Below are positions 18,665 through 27,978 of a stretch of DNA of 64,000 nt, one piece after another. The position numbers were made by a program, and so were the translations under genes. Origin of the DNA: CAVQMC01 sp963713505. GTDB lineage: Bacteria; Bacteroidota; Ignavibacteria; Ignavibacteriales; Ignavibacteriaceae. Under the pieces are notes generated by a model. It had not been told where the DNA came from. It searched no databases and saw only the letters and a program-made list of their open reading frames with translations. The number at the start of each line of letters is the position of its first letter. The first letter of the stretch is position 1. The stretch spans positions 62,001 through 126,000 of the forward strand of contig CAVQMC010000028.1 of assembly GCA_963713505.1 (NCBI GenBank). Reading direction: 5' to 3'.

Positions 18665-20125
18665 ATGTTCAATAAATTGAAAATATTATTAACAGGCGCC
18701 ACGGGATATATCGGAAAAAGGCTTTTACCGGTTTTGATAAAAGAAGGACATCAAGTAATATGTTCAATTAGAGATAAAAACAGAATACCTACTGAAGGTA
18801 TATTTGTTCATCCGAATGTAAGCTTATTCGAAGCCGATTATTTGAACGAAGTAAAATATAATGAAAATTTAGATGGGATTGATGCGGTATATTATTTAAT
18901 TCATTCAATGAGTTCGGGTATAGATGATTTTGAAACGCTTGAAAAAAAATCGGCTGAAAATTTTGTCGGATTGATAAATCAAACTTCAGCAAAACAGATT
19001 ATATATCTCAGCGGTATTACAAATGAGAATAAACTCTCCCGGCATTTAGCCTCCAGAAAGAATGTTGAAAATATTCTAAAGACTGCAAATACCTCTTTGA
19101 CAATTTTAAAAGCCGGAATAATTGTCGGCAGCGGAAGTGCATCTTTCGAAATTATTCGTGATCTGGTAGAAAAACTTCCCATTATGATAACACCTAAATG
19201 GTTAAAAACAAAGCATCAGCCTATTGCTATAAGAAATGTAATTGAATGTTTAACAGGCTCATTGTTGAATAGTAAAACATTTGAAAAATCTTTCGATATA
19301 GCCGGGCCGGATATTTTAAATTATAGAGAGATGCTTTTGCAATTTGCTGAAGTCAGGAAACTCAAGAGAATAATTATTACTGTTCCTGTAATGACTCCGC
19401 GTCTATCTTCTTACTGGCTCTATTTTGTAACTTCAACTTCTTATAAATTAGCAGTTAATTTGGTTAACAGCATGAAAATTGAAATAATTGCCGGTAATGA
19501 TGATTTAATTAAATTACTGAACATTAATCCAATAAGTTATAAAGAAGCAGTAAATCTTGCTTTTCAAAATATTGAACAGAATATGGTCATTTCCAGCTGG
19601 AAAGATTCATTGATATCAAGTTCGTTAGAAAATTCTCTCCAGAATCATGTGGAAGTTCCGACAAACGGTTGTTTTATCGACAAAAGAATTAAAAGTATTA
19701 ATGGAAATAAAGTAACTCAAACAATTGAAAATATCTGGTCAATTGGCGGAGAAAGAGGGTGGTATTATGCTGACTGGTTATGGCATTTTAGAGGATTTAT
19801 TGATAAGATATTTGGCGGCGTCGGTCTAAGAAGAGGAAGAACAAATCAACATGATATTTATCCCGGTGAAACTTTAGATTTTTGGAGAGTTCTTGTTGCC
19901 GATAAAAAAAACATGAGAATGCTGCTATATGCGGAAATGAAATTACCGGGAGAAGCATGGCTTGAATTTAAAATAATCAATAAAGATAAAAATCCATATT
20001 TAGAACAAACCGCTACTTTCCGGCCTAAAGGTATATTGGGAAGACTGTATTGGTATTCAGTTTTGTTATTTCATACTTTTATTTTCGATGGAATGTCTTC
20101 AAATATTGTTAACTATAACACTTAA
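18665..20125 (+). CDS. SDR family oxidoreductase with C-terminal DUF2867
   Basis: A 486-residue two-domain protein. Residues 1-300 form an NAD(P)-binding atypical SDR (LLTGATGYIGKRLL, then DAVYYLIHSM). Residues 330-486 match DUF2867, a START-like fold, with WYYADWLWHFRGFIDKIFGG and GRTNQHDIYPGETLDFWRV. Such fusions are common and uncharacterised; a hydrophobic ligand handled by the second domain is plausible. It is divergent from the SDR gene upstream and followed in the same direction by a methyltransferase, hinting at shared small-molecule metabolism. Confidence 0.85.
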   Translation: MFNKLKILLTGATGYIGKRLLPVLIKEGHQVICSIRDKNRIPTEGIFVHPNVSLFEADYLNEVKYNENLDGIDAVYYLIHSMSSGIDDFETLEKKSAENFVGLINQTSAKQIIYLSGITNENKLSRHLASRKNVENILKTANTSLTILKAGIIVGSGSASFEIIRDLVEKLPIMITPKWLKTKHQPIAIRNVIECLTGSLLNSKTFEKSFDIAGPDILNYREMLLQFAEVRKLKRIIITVPVMTPRLSSYWLYFVTSTSYKLAVNLVNSMKIEIIAGNDDLIKLLNINPISYKEAVNLAFQNIEQNMVISSWKDSLISSSLENSLQNHVEVPTNGCFIDKRIKSINGNKVTQTIENIWSIGGERGWYYADWLWHFRGFIDKIFGGVGLRRGRTNQHDIYPGETLDFWRVLVADKKNMRMLLYAEMKLPGEAWLEFKIINKDKNPYLEQTATFRPKGILGRLYWYSVLLFHTFIFDGMSSNIVNYNT

Positions 20126-20196
20126 AAATTAAAATAATATATAAATTAATTTGAAAAATTATCCTGATAAAATGTAAAATCAAATAGGTTGGTAAA

Positions 20197-21186
20197 TTGA
20201 AACAAATTAGCACTCCTGAAGAAATTAGAGAAACTACATCTGCATTTCAGCAAAGCCGTATTTTACTAACTGCTGTGGAACTAGGTTTATTTACGGCTAT
20301 TGATAAACATATGCTGAATGCTGAAGAAGTATCTCAAATATTAAAGACTGATAAAAGAGCAACTGATAGATTGATGAATGCTTTATTTAATTTTGGATTA
20401 TTGCGCAAAGTAAAAGGTAAATTCTATAATGCTGATTTAGCTTCTAAATATTTAGTAGAAGGTAAACCTGACTTTATGGGAAATCTTTATCATTCAAATC
20501 ATTTATGGAATACATGGACTTTTTTAACTGAATCGGTTAAAAAGGGAAGCAGTTATAAAGGAGAACAAAATAAAAAGGAAAATGATAACTGGGTTGAAGC
20601 TTTTATTGCAGCTATGCATTACAGAGGAATGAAACAAGCTGAATTAGTTACCATGATGATCGATACTTCAAATATAAAAAGAATGCTGGATATTGGCGGA
20701 GGTTCGGGTGCTTTTTCAATGGGATTTATAAAGAAAAATTCTTTAATTATATCAACTGTATTGGATTTGCCGCATGTTATACCATTAACTAAAAAATATG
20801 TTGATAAGGAAGGCTACAAAGATAATTTTGATTATATAGAAGGTAATTATTTAAAGATTGATTTCGGAAGCGGTTATGATCTTATTCTGCTTTCTGCAAT
20901 TGTTCACATAAATAGTTTTGAACAAAATAAAAGATTAATTAAAAAGTGTTGCGATGCTTTAACAAAAAAAGGAATGATAATAATAAATGATTTTGTAATG
21001 AATGATGAAAGAACAGAACCTGGATACGGTACGATATTTTCATTAAATATGCTGGTTGGAACTGAATACGGTGACACATATACAGAGAATGAAATGAGAG
21101 AATGGTTTAACAGTGCAGGAATAGATAAAATAGAAAAAAAGAAAACCAGTTTTGGCTCTGATTTAATGATCGGTTATAAAATATAG
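20197..21186 (+). CDS. SAM-dependent O-methyltransferase (dimerisation-domain type)
   Basis: A 329-residue protein of the acetylserotonin/flavonoid O-methyltransferase type. Residues 1-100 form a winged-helix dimerisation domain (QQSRILLTAVELGLFTAID, then TDKRATDRLMNALF). The catalytic domain follows with the AdoMet loop MLDIGGGSGAFSMGF and DYIEGNYLKIDFG. The start is a TTG preceded by a weak AGG-type site; no ATG is available near it. The acceptor substrate is unknown. It follows the DUF2867-SDR gene by 71 bp. Confidence 0.85.
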   Translation: MKQISTPEEIRETTSAFQQSRILLTAVELGLFTAIDKHMLNAEEVSQILKTDKRATDRLMNALFNFGLLRKVKGKFYNADLASKYLVEGKPDFMGNLYHSNHLWNTWTFLTESVKKGSSYKGEQNKKENDNWVEAFIAAMHYRGMKQAELVTMMIDTSNIKRMLDIGGGSGAFSMGFIKKNSLIISTVLDLPHVIPLTKKYVDKEGYKDNFDYIEGNYLKIDFGSGYDLILLSAIVHINSFEQNKRLIKKCCDALTKKGMIIINDFVMNDERTEPGYGTIFSLNMLVGTEYGDTYTENEMREWFNSAGIDKIEKKKTSFGSDLMIGYKI

Positions 21187-21460
21187 TATTTGATTAAGTT
21201 TTAATTCTAAATCAAGTTTATTTAAATATATCATTTACAAACTATTCTCCAATATGAATTACGGAGGAAGCTGAATTTGTACATAACTTATTCTACATTT
21301 TTAATTGATTAAACATTCATGTTATAAATTAATTATTTGTTTATCGACCAGTTCATTCAAATCAAAAATATTCCATTTATCATTTTTATAAATAATTACA
21401 TCATTAATCCCATTCATATATAAATAGAATAAAATATTTTTATTACAAAAAAGTGAAAAA

Positions 21461-22918
21461 ATGAAAAAAACATTTATTCTTTGTGTTTTAATTTTTAATT
21501 ATCAATTAATTTTTACTCAACAACTCGTAAAAGTTAAAGAAGGAATAGAAGTAAACGATAAAGGCGGTTCAAGATCTGTTAATTGGATTGATTATGACGT
21601 TGACGGTGATCTAGATCTTTTTGTTTCTAATGGTCCAAAAGGAGGTCAAAATAATTTTTTCTATGAAAATAACGGTGACGGAACATTTAGAAAAATAACC
21701 GGAATTGAAATTACAATGGATAAAGGTCCTTCTGATGGAAGTACCTGGGGGGATTATGATAACGACGGATATCCTGATTTATTTGTAGTAAATTGGTACG
21801 GACAGAATAATCTTTTATACCATAATAACGGTGATAAAACATTCCGATTAGTTTCTGAGTCAGTAATTTCTAATGATCACGGATCATCTGAAACCGGCAG
21901 CTGGGGAGATTTTAATAATGATGGTTTTCTCGATTTGTATGTCTGTAACAGCGGATCTGAAAATCTTAAAAATTTTTTATATAAAAATAATGGAGACGGA
22001 ACTTTTGAAAAAATAAATTTTGGGCAGCAAGTAAATGATGAATATATCTCCAGGAATGTTGATTGGATAGATATAAATAATGACGGCTTTCAGGATTTAT
22101 TTATAACAAATGAAGATGATCAGAATGAAAACCTTTATATTAATAAAAAAGACGGAACATTTAAGAGTATAAATGATTATGCGTTCTTAAAAAACCTCGG
22201 CAAAACTACAAGCAGCAGTTGGGGGGACATAGATAATGACGGCGATTTCGATCTTTTCCTGGCTAATTATGGAAACCAGCATAACAGTTTATTCTTAAAT
22301 AATGGGAATGGTTCTTTTACTAATGTTGTAAATAGTATTATTGCAAAGGATATTTCCAATTCATTTAGCAGTTCATTCGGGGATATTGATAACGATGGTG
22401 ATCTGGATTTAGTTGTAACAAATGCTTATACAAGGCCAAATAAAACTTTAAACTTTCTATATATAAATAAAGGAAACGGAACATTTATTAAAGATACAAT
22501 TACTTTTGCAAATGATTCAGGCTGGACTTACGGATGCGCGTTCGGTGATTATAATAATGACGGATTTTTAGATCTTTTCATTGCCCGTAATTTTGATGAA
22601 AAAGAGAATAATGTTTTATATAAAAATGTTGGTAATTCAAATAATTGGGTTGAACTCGACCTGGTTGGCACAAAATCAAATAAATCTGCTATTGGAGCTA
22701 TTGTAAAAATAAAAACAAAGATATTCGGTAAAGAAATTGAGCAAATTAGAAGAGTCACAGGGCAAACAGGTTATTGCGGCCAAAATTTGAGGCTCCACTT
22801 TGGATTGGGAAATTCAGATACAATTGAATTATTAAAAATATTTTGGCCCTCAGGTGGTATACAGGAGATCAAAAATCTTAATGTAAATAAACTTATCAAA
22901 ATAAAAGAGAAAAATTAA
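21461..22918 (+). CDS. Secreted FG-GAP/VCBS repeat protein with ASPIC/UnbV domain
   Basis: A 485-residue protein with a signal peptide and seven FG-GAP-type repeats, each with a calcium-binding D-x-D/N-x-D-G loop (for example DYDVDGDLDLF, DIDNDGDLDLV, DYNNDGFLDLF), forming an integrin-like propeller. The C-terminus is an ASPIC/UnbV domain (NNWVELDLVGTKSNKSAIGA, then RLHFGLGNSDTI and ILWPSGG-type FWPSGG). This CRTAC1-like architecture is common in Bacteroidota surface proteins. Unlike the other secreted giants of this window it has no T9SS sorting tail. Confidence 0.88.
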   Translation: MKKTFILCVLIFNYQLIFTQQLVKVKEGIEVNDKGGSRSVNWIDYDVDGDLDLFVSNGPKGGQNNFFYENNGDGTFRKITGIEITMDKGPSDGSTWGDYDNDGYPDLFVVNWYGQNNLLYHNNGDKTFRLVSESVISNDHGSSETGSWGDFNNDGFLDLYVCNSGSENLKNFLYKNNGDGTFEKINFGQQVNDEYISRNVDWIDINNDGFQDLFITNEDDQNENLYINKKDGTFKSINDYAFLKNLGKTTSSSWGDIDNDGDFDLFLANYGNQHNSLFLNNGNGSFTNVVNSIIAKDISNSFSSSFGDIDNDGDLDLVVTNAYTRPNKTLNFLYINKGNGTFIKDTITFANDSGWTYGCAFGDYNNDGFLDLFIARNFDEKENNVLYKNVGNSNNWVELDLVGTKSNKSAIGAIVKIKTKIFGKEIEQIRRVTGQTGYCGQNLRLHFGLGNSDTIELLKIFWPSGGIQEIKNLNVNKLIKIKEKN

Positions 22919-23252
22919 AGTTTCTTTTATTTATAGTTAAATATTTGAAAATGTTTATTCAGAATAATTATTTAATTATTATAACGCTATAAGTCCGCTG
23001 CATAAAATTAGAATTAAAATTAAATAAATAAGTTGTTAACAATTTTTTAACTATTCTAATTTATTTATTATAAAACTACATTTTATGATTAAAAATATCA
23101 CAATTATTTGCTTTTAGTTATATCAAAAAAAATCCTTATACAAATAGTTTTTTCGATGAAATCAATTAGAAAAATTATGATATTTTTTTCGCTTATGAAT
23201 TTAGATATGATTATTTTTCGTATAAATATTTCACAATAAGCAGGAATATCTT
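22919..23252. other. Intergenic region, no gene recognised
   Basis: 334 bp of AT-rich sequence upstream of the second beta-barrel gene. No terminator, clear promoter or open frame was found. Confidence 0.5.
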
Positions 23253-24008
23253 ATGAAAAACAAAAATATACTTTTACCATTTCTTATATTGATAATCTTT
23301 TTTTCATTAAATTCTGAAAAGGTATTCGGACAAATAACTTTACAGGCCGGAGCCGGTTTAGGTTATATGGTTCCTTCCGGTGATTACGGCGGTTCGGCGG
23401 AGGATTTTTATAACGGAACAAAATACGGAATGGGATCTGCTTTAAGTTATAATATTAAAGCTAAAGTAGGATTAGCAGGTTTCTTTTTATTTTCCGGCCA
23501 GGTTGATTATGCTTCCCTAAGCAGTGAAGGCGATGTTCCAAACGGACAAGGAAATTTCAAAGTTAATAATAACATTGTATCTATTAAAGTTGGTCCACAA
23601 TTTAACATAAATATTCCGTTATCCCCCATCTCCCCTTATTTGGATGCAAATATTGCTGTTAATTTCTTCAGCGGAGATATTGAATTTAATGGTGTTTCCG
23701 GAGTTCCTAATGCAAAATTTAATATGGAACCTGCTGCAAGGTTAGGAGCCGGAGTAGGTGGTGGAGTATTATTCAGTCTCGGACCGCTTTTACATCTTGA
23801 TCTAGGAATTCATTACAATTTTATGAATTTAACTGGAAAAGAATATAAAGATGTAAATCCTTTAACGAATGATAGGGTAGATTCTTATCTGGCCTTAAAT
23901 GATGATAAAGATCCGAACTACAGCGAAAATTCATCAGTAAATATTATTGGAAATTCCAGATCAATAAATGCTTTAGAAATTAATTTAACTGTTCTTGTTG
24001 GTCTTTAA
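23253..24008 (+). CDS. Outer-membrane beta-barrel protein (paralogue)
   Basis: A 251-residue protein, paralogous over its full length to the one at 7112-7864. It has a signal peptide (cleavage after VFGQ), then ITLQAGAGLGYMVPSGDYGG, with amphipathic strands up to a C-terminal LEINLTVLVGL. The blocks DSYLALNDDKDP and NIIGNSRS are nearly identical in the two copies. Unlike the first copy it stands alone, with a strong terminator directly after it. Outer-membrane localisation is inferred from composition and pattern. Confidence 0.75.
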   Translation: MKNKNILLPFLILIIFFSLNSEKVFGQITLQAGAGLGYMVPSGDYGGSAEDFYNGTKYGMGSALSYNIKAKVGLAGFFLFSGQVDYASLSSEGDVPNGQGNFKVNNNIVSIKVGPQFNINIPLSPISPYLDANIAVNFFSGDIEFNGVSGVPNAKFNMEPAARLGAGVGGGVLFSLGPLLHLDLGIHYNFMNLTGKEYKDVNPLTNDRVDSYLALNDDKDPNYSENSSVNIIGNSRSINALEINLTVLVGL

Positions 24009-24040
24009 AATATTTAGAATTTAATTACTTTTATTTTATA

Positions 24041-24070
24041 AACCCGTTACATTATTGACGGGTTTTTTAT
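24041..24070 (+). terminator. Intrinsic terminator
   Basis: Seven-bp stem AACCCGT/ACGGGTT with a ten-base loop and a T6 tail, ending the beta-barrel transcript. Confidence 0.85.
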
Positions 24071-24258
24071 TTTCAAATAATTTGTTTGTAATAAAAAAAA
24101 TCATATTTAAAATATGATTTCATTATAATTGCAAAAATTGTTGCAATATGACAATATTTATTATAATTTAAAATTCATCTCAAATTCTGTAGTAAAAATT
24201 TTTAAATAACGATAAAAAAATCAAAATTGGATTTTGATTCGAGGTTGTGGAGTCATAA

Positions 24259-24573
24259 ATGCCTATTAAAATCGGCGATTATACATTTGAAGGTCCGTTT
24301 GAATCAACGACTTTAATTAATGATGAACCCGGTATTTTTATAGTATTAGATAACCTAAATAATCAATTTTATCCTGTTGACTGTGGAGAAGCTGAACAAA
24401 TAAAATCTACCGTAAAAAAACATGATAGGTTAACTTGCTGGAGAAGTAATATAAACGGTGATCTGCAAATTGCTGTTTTATATATGCCTAAATCTGAAAA
24501 AAAAGATCGTGTTAATATTGAAGAAGAACTCAGAGCTATGTTGAATTTTCCCTGCGGATATAGACAGTATTAA
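24259..24573 (+). CDS. Small conserved cytoplasmic protein, unknown
   Basis: A 104-residue protein without signal or membrane segment. The pattern YPVDCGEAEQIKSTVKKHDR, then CWRSNINGDLQIAVLY and IEEELRAML...PCGYR resembles a family of small proteins with a distant GIY-YIG-like layout. The nuclease motif itself is not present, so activity is not claimed. It lies upstream of the arsenic genes but is separated by 128 bp containing the ArsR operator, so it is probably not part of that operon. Confidence 0.6.
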   Translation: MPIKIGDYTFEGPFESTTLINDEPGIFIVLDNLNNQFYPVDCGEAEQIKSTVKKHDRLTCWRSNINGDLQIAVLYMPKSEKKDRVNIEEELRAMLNFPCGYRQY

Positions 24574-24666
24574 TCATTCGCAAATCTTTATTCCTAAAAA
24601 ACACTTCATTATAATTTAAATCTTAATTGTAAAAAGAAATAATTTGATTTTATTAAAATAATATCT

Positions 24667-24690
24667 ATATTTCGTTAATTAACGAAATAT
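24667..24690. promoter_or_regulatory. ArsR operator (perfect palindrome)
   Basis: A 24-bp perfect inverted repeat, ATATTTCGTTAA and its reverse complement. It ends right at the ribosome binding site (AAAAAGG) and 11 bp before the arsR start. Position and symmetry fit autoregulation by an ArsR dimer. A second site with the same TTCG-N8-CGAA core is at 25061. Confidence 0.8.
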
Positions 24691-24701
24691 AAAAAGGTAA
24701 A

Positions 24702-25346
24702 ATGGAAAACGATAAAACAAAATTATTTAAAGCATTATCTGATATTAACAGACTTAGGATCTTAAAAGCCTTACAAACTAAAAACTTATGTGTTTGTGAA
24801 ATACGTGAATTATTAGGTCTTGCAAATTCTACAGTTTCTCAGCACTTAAAAATACTTAAAGAATCTGGCTTTATTTTAGAAGAAAAGGACGGTAAATGGG
24901 TTAATTATATGATAAATCAAAGAGCTAATGATCAGAGAATCAGTTCTATCTTAAGTTCTTTGGATTTTTGGATTGGAGATGAAAAGTTAATTATTGAAGA
25001 TAAAAAGAAAATTTCCGGACTTGATAGAAATATCATCTGCGGTAACTTAATTAAATATACTATTTCGATATATCACGAATTAAGGGGATATAAAATGAAT
25101 ACTATAAAAGTTTATGGAACAGGATGCAAAAGATGCATTACGTTAACGCAAATGGCAAAAGATGCAGTTGATGAATTAAAAATAGAATTTTCTGTGGAAA
25201 AAGTTGAAGACATTCAATCCATAGTTGAACGAGGAATTTTAAGAACACCGGGATTAGAAATAAACGGGAAAATTGTTTCTATGGGTGAGATTCCTGATAA
25301 AGTAAAAATACAGCAGTGGATAAAAGAAATTGAAGAGGTTGCTTAA
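24702..25346 (+). CDS. arsR: ArsR-family metalloregulator, in-frame fusion with redox-active disulfide protein
   Basis: A 214-residue frame. Residues 1-113 are an ArsR/SmtB winged helix with metal-site Cys pair CVCEI in helix alpha-3 and recognition helix NSTVSQHLKILKESG. Residues 132-214 form a small thioredoxin-fold protein of the MTH895 type with CKRC. The 19-residue joint looks like translated intergenic DNA: it covers a second operator-like site and an AAGGGG ribosome binding site before an internal ATG at 25095. A TAA at 25043-25045, one frame off, is where an ArsR of usual length would end. A missing base just upstream would create this fusion, so two separate genes are the likelier original state. 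Confidence 0.75.
   Translation: MENDKTKLFKALSDINRLRILKALQTKNLCVCEIRELLGLANSTVSQHLKILKESGFILEEKDGKWVNYMINQRANDQRISSILSSLDFWIGDEKLIIEDKKKISGLDRNIICGNLIKYTISIYHELRGYKMNTIKVYGTGCKRCITLTQMAKDAVDELKIEFSVEKVEDIQSIVERGILRTPGLEINGKIVSMGEIPDKVKIQQWIKEIEEVA
25061..25082. promoter_or_regulatory. Second ArsR-box-like site
   Basis: TATTTCG-N8-CGAATTA, identical to the upstream operator at 17 of 22 positions with the same half-site spacing. It lies 12 bp before the internal ATG of the redox protein, overlapping the start of its ribosome binding site. It may give separate control of the downstream genes. Confidence 0.5.
25095..25346 (+). CDS. Thioredoxin-fold redox-active disulfide protein (alternative separate start)
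   Basis: An 83-residue protein if translation begins at the ATG at 25095, seven bases after AAGGGG. The N-terminal GTGCKRC is the active-site disulfide; GILRTPGLEINGK holds the cis-Pro region. It is of the MTH895/small redox-active disulfide type, which often accompanies ArsP/DUF318 permeases. A paralogue (CKKC) is at 28668-28907. The frame is also continuous with arsR, so it may exist only as a fusion domain. Confidence 0.5.
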   Translation: MNTIKVYGTGCKRCITLTQMAKDAVDELKIEFSVEKVEDIQSIVERGILRTPGLEINGKIVSMGEIPDKVKIQQWIKEIEEVA

Positions 25347-25347
25347 A

Positions 25348-26400
25348 GTGCAGCTGGAAAAAACTGTTGGTAAAGAAAAAAGATTAGTTTTTAACACCAA
25401 ATCATTTGTCCTTTTTTTGCTACCGGTTTGGGTAATCTTGTATATAAATCTTGAATCTTTAGCAAATCTTGTAACATATTCTATTCTTGATTTAGAAAGA
25501 AATGCTCGAATCTCTAGCGCTGTTCAATTTTTCATTTTTGAAGTGCCAAAAGTATTAATGCTTCTTGTTCTTATAGTTTTCTTAATAGGAATTGTCAGAA
25601 CATATTTTTCTCCGGAAAGAACAAGAAAAATACTCGGCGGAAAGTCATTATTTGCAGGCAATTTTTTTGCGAGCGGATTAGGTATTGTAACTCCATTCTG
25701 CAGCTGTTCGGCAATTCCGCTTTTCATTGGATTTGTTCAGGCAGGAGTTCCGCTGGGAGTTACTTTTTCATTTTTGATTGCCGCTCCCATGATAAATGAA
25801 ATTGCAGTTGTCCTTTTATTTGGTTTGTTCGGATGGCAGACAGCAGCTATTTATATTTTTACCGGGCTGCTTATCGCAATTGTATCCGGAATTGTAATTG
25901 GACTGCTTAAACTTGATAATTTTGTTGAAGATTGGGTTTACAAATTGCAGCAGCAGACAGTTGATTCTCCCGAAATTAAATTAAGATTTAAAGACCGTAT
26001 TGATTACGGAATTCAAGCCGTTAAAGAAATAGTCGGTAAAGTTTGGGTTTATATAATATTAGGAATTGCTGTTGGTGCAGGAATTCATGGTTTTGTTCCG
26101 GAAAATTTTATGGCAGGTTTGATGGGAAAAAGTGCATGGTGGTCTGTGCCGGTATCAGTATTAATTGGTGTCCCTATGTACTCAAATGCAGCAGGAATAA
26201 TACCGATTGTTCAAGCTTTATTGGAAAAAGGCGCATCTCTTGGTACCGTGTTAGCTTTTATGATGAGTGTAATCGGATTGTCTTTGCCTGAAACAATTAT
26301 ATTAAGAAAAGTTTTAAAACTGCCGCTTATTATTTCATTTGTTAGTATTGTAGCATTAGGAATCATCATTGTCGGATTTATCTTTAACATAATTTTTTAA
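25348..26400 (+). CDS. ArsP-like permease (DUF318/SO_0444 family)
   Basis: A 350-residue membrane protein with about eight helices and the conserved cysteine motif TPFCSCSAIPLFIGF, then GVTFSFLIAAPMINE. ArsP members export trivalent organoarsenicals; close relatives are linked to other metal efflux. The GTG at 25348 is chosen: it follows the previous stop by one base and is preceded by AGAGG at nine bases; an upstream in-frame TTG at 25330 would overlap the previous gene. Its place between a redox protein and arsC supports an arsenic role. Confidence 0.85.
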   Translation: MQLEKTVGKEKRLVFNTKSFVLFLLPVWVILYINLESLANLVTYSILDLERNARISSAVQFFIFEVPKVLMLLVLIVFLIGIVRTYFSPERTRKILGGKSLFAGNFFASGLGIVTPFCSCSAIPLFIGFVQAGVPLGVTFSFLIAAPMINEIAVVLLFGLFGWQTAAIYIFTGLLIAIVSGIVIGLLKLDNFVEDWVYKLQQQTVDSPEIKLRFKDRIDYGIQAVKEIVGKVWVYIILGIAVGAGIHGFVPENFMAGLMGKSAWWSVPVSVLIGVPMYSNAAGIIPIVQALLEKGASLGTVLAFMMSVIGLSLPETIILRKVLKLPLIISFVSIVALGIIIVGFIFNIIF

Positions 26401-26420
26401 TAAAAAATTTAAAGGTTAAA

Positions 26421-26862
26421 ATGGATAAAATAAAAGTCTTATTCGTTTGTGTTCATAACAGCGCCCGCAGTCAAATGGCCGAAGCATTTTTAAATAATTT
26501 AAGTAGCGGGAAATTCGAAGCCGAAAGTGCAGGCTTAGAACCGGGAACTTTAAATCCTGTTGTTGTAGAAGTTAATGAAGGAAATAGGAATTGATATTTC
26601 CGGAAATAAGACTAAATCAGTATTTGATTTTTATAAGCAGGGTAAAAGATATGAATATGTTGTAACGGTTTGCGATGAAGCAGCAGCAGAAAGATGCCCA
26701 ATTTTTCCTACTGCTAAAAAAACAATCCATTGGAGTTTCAAAGACCCTTCATCTTTAAAAGGTGAAAAGGATGAAATTGTTAAGCAAGTAAGAATAATCC
26801 GTGATGAAATAAAAAATAAAGTAGAAAACTGGATTAATGAATTTCAATTAAGTTCATTATAA
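26421..26862 (+). pseudogene. arsC: Arsenate reductase (LMW phosphatase type), single frameshift
   Basis: Frame one from ATG 26421 gives KVLFVCVHNSARSQMAEAF, the P-loop CX5R with nucleophile Cys10 and Arg16. It then shifts at about 26574, where an extra A separates VVVEV from MKEIGIDISGNKT in the next frame. The second part carries VTVCDEAAAERCPIFP, the extra cysteine pair of thioredoxin-coupled arsenate reductases, and HWSFKDPSS. It reduces arsenate to arsenite for Acr3. Joined length is about 146 residues, normal for the family. The acr3 ATG follows the stop immediately. Confidence 0.85.
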
Positions 26863-27930
26863 ATGGAAACAGAATTAAAAAAATTGTCTTTTCTAGATCG
26901 ATATCTAACTATTTGGATTTTTCTTGCGATGTTCGCAGGAGTTTTTTCCGGATACCTTTTCCCGGATATTGTTAAATTTTGGAATCACTTTCAATCCGGA
27001 ACTACTAATATCCCGATTGCTGTTGGATTAATATTGATGATGTACCCGCCACTTGCCAAAGTTAAATATGAAGAACTCCCTGATGTTTTTAAGAATATAA
27101 AAATTCTTTCGCTTTCTTTAATTCAGAACTGGATTATTGGCCCGGTATTGATGTTTGTTTTAGCAATAATTTTTCTGCAGAATTATCCTGAATACATGGC
27201 TGGATTAATTATGATTGGATTAGCCAGATGTATTGCAATGGTAATTGTCTGGAATGAACTTGCTAAAGGAGATACCGAATATGCAGCAGGATTAGTTGCT
27301 TTTAATTCAATCTTTCAGATTTTGTTTTTTTCGGTTTATGCTTACGTGTTTTTAACTGTTTTACCTAATGTATTGGGAATGAAAACATTTTCGGTTGATA
27401 TTACGATAGGAGAAATTGCCGAGAGTGTTTTGATATACCTCGGCATTCCTTTTTTTGCCGGAATGATAACAAGATTTGTTTTTCTGAAGATAAAAAATCG
27501 TGAATGGTATGAGAAAAAATTCATTCCTAAAATTAGTCCGATTACATTAATAGCATTATTATTTACAATTTTTGTAATGTTCTCGTTAAAAGGGGAATAT
27601 ATAGTTAAAATACCTTTAGATGTTTTAAGAATTGCAATACCATTAGTATTTTATTTTGTAATAATGTTTTTCATATCATTTTATATGGGAAAAAGAATAG
27701 GAGCAGATTACTCAAAAACCGCAACAATTTCTTTTACTGCTGCCAGTAATAATTTTGAGCTAGCAATAGCAGTTGCAATTGCAGTGTTTGGTATAAATTC
27801 CGGTGAAGCTTTTGCTGCAGTTATCGGCCCTTTGGTTGAAGTTCCGGTTTTAATTTCTTTAGTTAATGTTTCACTGAGGTTTCAAAATAAATTTTTTGCA
27901 AAGCCTCAAATAAGTAAAGTACAAAAATAA
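26863..27930 (+). CDS. acr3: Arsenite efflux transporter Acr3
   Basis: A 355-residue protein with ten predicted membrane helices and the Acr3 hallmarks MMYPPLAKVKYEEL, IQNWIIGPVLMF and the helix with the essential cysteine, GLARCIAMVIVWN. It exports arsenite using the membrane potential. The start codon follows the arsC stop with no gap, indicating one transcript and coupled translation. It is full length and intact, in contrast to its broken neighbour arsC. Confidence 0.95.
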   Translation: METELKKLSFLDRYLTIWIFLAMFAGVFSGYLFPDIVKFWNHFQSGTTNIPIAVGLILMMYPPLAKVKYEELPDVFKNIKILSLSLIQNWIIGPVLMFVLAIIFLQNYPEYMAGLIMIGLARCIAMVIVWNELAKGDTEYAAGLVAFNSIFQILFFSVYAYVFLTVLPNVLGMKTFSVDITIGEIAESVLIYLGIPFFAGMITRFVFLKIKNREWYEKKFIPKISPITLIALLFTIFVMFSLKGEYIVKIPLDVLRIAIPLVFYFVIMFFISFYMGKRIGADYSKTATISFTAASNNFELAIAVAIAVFGINSGEAFAAVIGPLVEVPVLISLVNVSLRFQNKFFAKPQISKVQK

Positions 27931-27978
27931 AGCTTATTTAACAGTTTAAATTCCAAAAAATAGATTTCAGGGGAAAGT

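Noticed and set aside
21320..21418. Short minus-strand frame of 32 codons starting MNGINDVII with coding-like composition
   Set aside because: Too short, no ribosome site and no recognised similarity; might be a gene remnant, but the evidence is not enough for a feature.
24259..24573. Calling the small protein a GIY-YIG nuclease
   Set aside because: The GIY and YIG strands and the catalytic Arg/Glu arrangement are not clearly present; only a loose layout similarity.
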